Shown piece by piece: positions 63,292 to 64,000 of a DNA stretch of 64,000 nucleotides. The position numbers were made by a program, and so were the translations under genes. Each line of letters opens with the position of its first letter. Positions within the stretch are counted from its first letter, which is position 1. The notes beneath the pieces are model-generated. The model saw nothing but the letters and a program-made list of their open reading frames with translations. It searched no databases and had not been told where the DNA came from. The stretch covers positions 1 through 64,000 of the forward strand of contig NZ_JZUE01000011.1 in NCBI RefSeq assembly GCF_000969605.1, read 5' to 3'. This DNA comes from Aquincola tertiaricarbonis. GTDB lineage: Bacteria; Pseudomonadota; Gammaproteobacteria; Burkholderiales; Burkholderiaceae_C.

Positions 63292-63894
63292 ATGGCCAAG
63301 GTTCTAGTTCTCTACTATTCGTCTTACGGTCACGTCGAACAGCTGGCCCAGGCGGTCGCCGAAGGTGCGCTGGCTGGCGGTGCTTCCGTCGTGGACGTCA
63401 AGCGTGTCCCGGAGACCGTGCCGGAGCAGGTGGCCAAGGGTGCACATTTCAAGCTGGACCAGGCCGCCCCGGTGGCCACGGTGGCCGAGCTGGAGCAGTA
63501 CGACGCCATCATCGTGGGCACGCCGACACGCTATGGCCGCATGGCGTCGCAGATGGCGGCATTCCTCGATCAGACGGGCGGCCTGTGGGCGCGCGGGGCG
63601 CTGAACGGCAAGGTCGGCGCTGCCTTCACGTCCACCGCCACCCAGCATGGCGGCCAGGAGCAGACGCTGTTCTCCGTCATCACCAACCTGCTGCACTTCG
63701 GCATGGTCATCGTGGGTCTGCCCTACAGCCACGCAGGCCAGATGAGCGTCACCGAGATCGTGGGCGGCTCTCCTTATGGGGCTTCGACGGTGGCGGCGGG
63801 CGACGGTTCGCGGCAGCCGACGCAGATCGACCTGGCCGGCGCCCGCCACCAGGGTGAGCTGGTCGGCAAGACCGCGGTCAAGCTGTTCGGCTGA
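63292..63894 (+). CDS. wrbA: WrbA, NAD(P)H:quinone oxidoreductase
   Basis: The 200-residue protein has the WrbA layout: [16 protein letters not shown] for FMN phosphate binding, [13 protein letters not shown], and the long C-terminal loop with [20 protein letters not shown] and [19 protein letters not shown]. It reduces quinones by two electrons with FMN as cofactor. AAGGAG precedes the ATG. It follows the LuxR-type regulator by 65 bases and may be controlled by it. Confidence 0.95.
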   Translation: MAKVLVLYYSSYGHVEQLAQAVAEGALAGGASVVDVKRVPETVPEQVAKGAHFKLDQAAPVATVAELEQYDAIIVGTPTRYGRMASQMAAFLDQTGGLWARGALNGKVGAAFTSTATQHGGQEQTLFSVITNLLHFGMVIVGLPYSHAGQMSVTEIVGGSPYGASTVAAGDGSRQPTQIDLAGARHQGELVGKTAVKLFG

Positions 63895-63904
63895 TCGTCC
63901 CGGC

Positions 63905-63920
63905 AGGCCGGCTTCGGCCT
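63905..63920. terminator. hairpin at the end of wrbA
   Basis: AGGCCG (63905-63910) and CGGCCT (63915-63920) form a perfect 6-bp stem with loop GCTT. It lies between the wrbA stop and the stop codon of a convergent minus-strand gene. No T-tract follows; a bidirectional terminator is plausible. Confidence 0.4.
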
Positions 63921-64000
63921 CACAGGTTCTGTGGCTTGAAGCGATGCCGGCAGTTGACGATCTTGCCGGCCACCATGAACTCGCCGCGGCCGAGGTAGTG
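63920..64000 (-). CDS. C-terminal fragment of an unknown protein (runs off the window)
   Basis: The frame is open from the window edge to a TGA at 63922-63920 on the minus strand. The 26 visible residues end GKIVNCRHRFKPQNL. Codon use fits the surroundings and the stop lies next to a hairpin shared with wrbA, which supports a real gene end. Nothing about function can be said. Confidence 0.5.
   Translation of the reverse strand, partial: HYLGRGEFMVAGKIVNCRHRFKPQNL

Overview
The window is very GC-rich (roughly 70 percent), has almost no spacer DNA and reads like the chromosome of a betaproteobacterium of the order Burkholderiales. Support comes from four Bug/TTT-type periplasmic binding proteins, many LysR regulators, a kdpF-A-B-C-D-E order, and ACR3/ArsH-type arsenic genes. 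I saw no tRNA, rRNA, insertion sequence, integrase, CRISPR array or phage gene, so it looks like ordinary but accessory-rich chromosome.

Layout. 1-4.4 kb: start of an exported protein, a PmtA-like phospholipid methyltransferase, a cardiolipin synthase and a hybrid PAS histidine kinase. 4.4-12.6 kb: a complete minus-strand Kdp potassium system, with KdpF (31 aa) and a further coupled 34-aa membrane peptide ahead of it. 13-16 kb: a luciferase-like oxidoreductase, an orphan FliA-type sigma factor and an exported unknown. 15.9-22.4 kb: an intradiol dioxygenase/FMN reductase pair, divergent from a LysR gene. The LysR gene is followed by a citrate-synthase-like lyase, two TTT binding proteins and a CoA transferase. 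The same spaced 35-bp sequence lies in front of both operons. 22.4-26.4 kb: an arsenic operon (ArsO-like, two ArsC-like, ACR3, ArsH). 26.4-34 kb: a DadA-like oxidase, a LysR/TTT/amidase unit and a lipoprotein penicillin acylase. 34-36.7 kb: a PAS-GAF hybrid kinase, then a LexA-type box directly in front of a 30-codon cationic, tryptophan-rich ORF. 36.8-42.8 kb: an IclR-controlled cluster (TTT, CitE-like lyase, CoA transferase, TauD-like dioxygenase, alpha/beta hydrolase) with matching palindromes at both promoters. 42.8-49.3 kb: an MFS-ABM fusion, DoxX, amidohydrolase and isochorismatase, then pirin with a divergent LysR. 49.4-57.4 kb: a 3-hydroxybutyrate-oligomer hydrolase, LuxR regulator, Na+/H+ antiporter, GAF protein and small unknowns, then an AraC regulator with divergent AhpD-like gene. 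57.5-64 kb: a sensory block (chemoreceptor, HTH-receiver protein, sensorless histidine kinase, BLUF photoreceptor with AraC partner, LuxR regulator with degenerate receiver) and WrbA.

How it fits together. The catabolic clusters share one pattern: a periplasmic binding protein for an organic acid, CoA-transferase and/or lyase enzymes, and a local regulator whose likely operator is visible. The substrates cannot be read from sequence. The most unusual items are the LexA-box peptide, the extra Kdp small ORF and the two regulon-defining operator pairs. All annotation is by reading; no database search was run.
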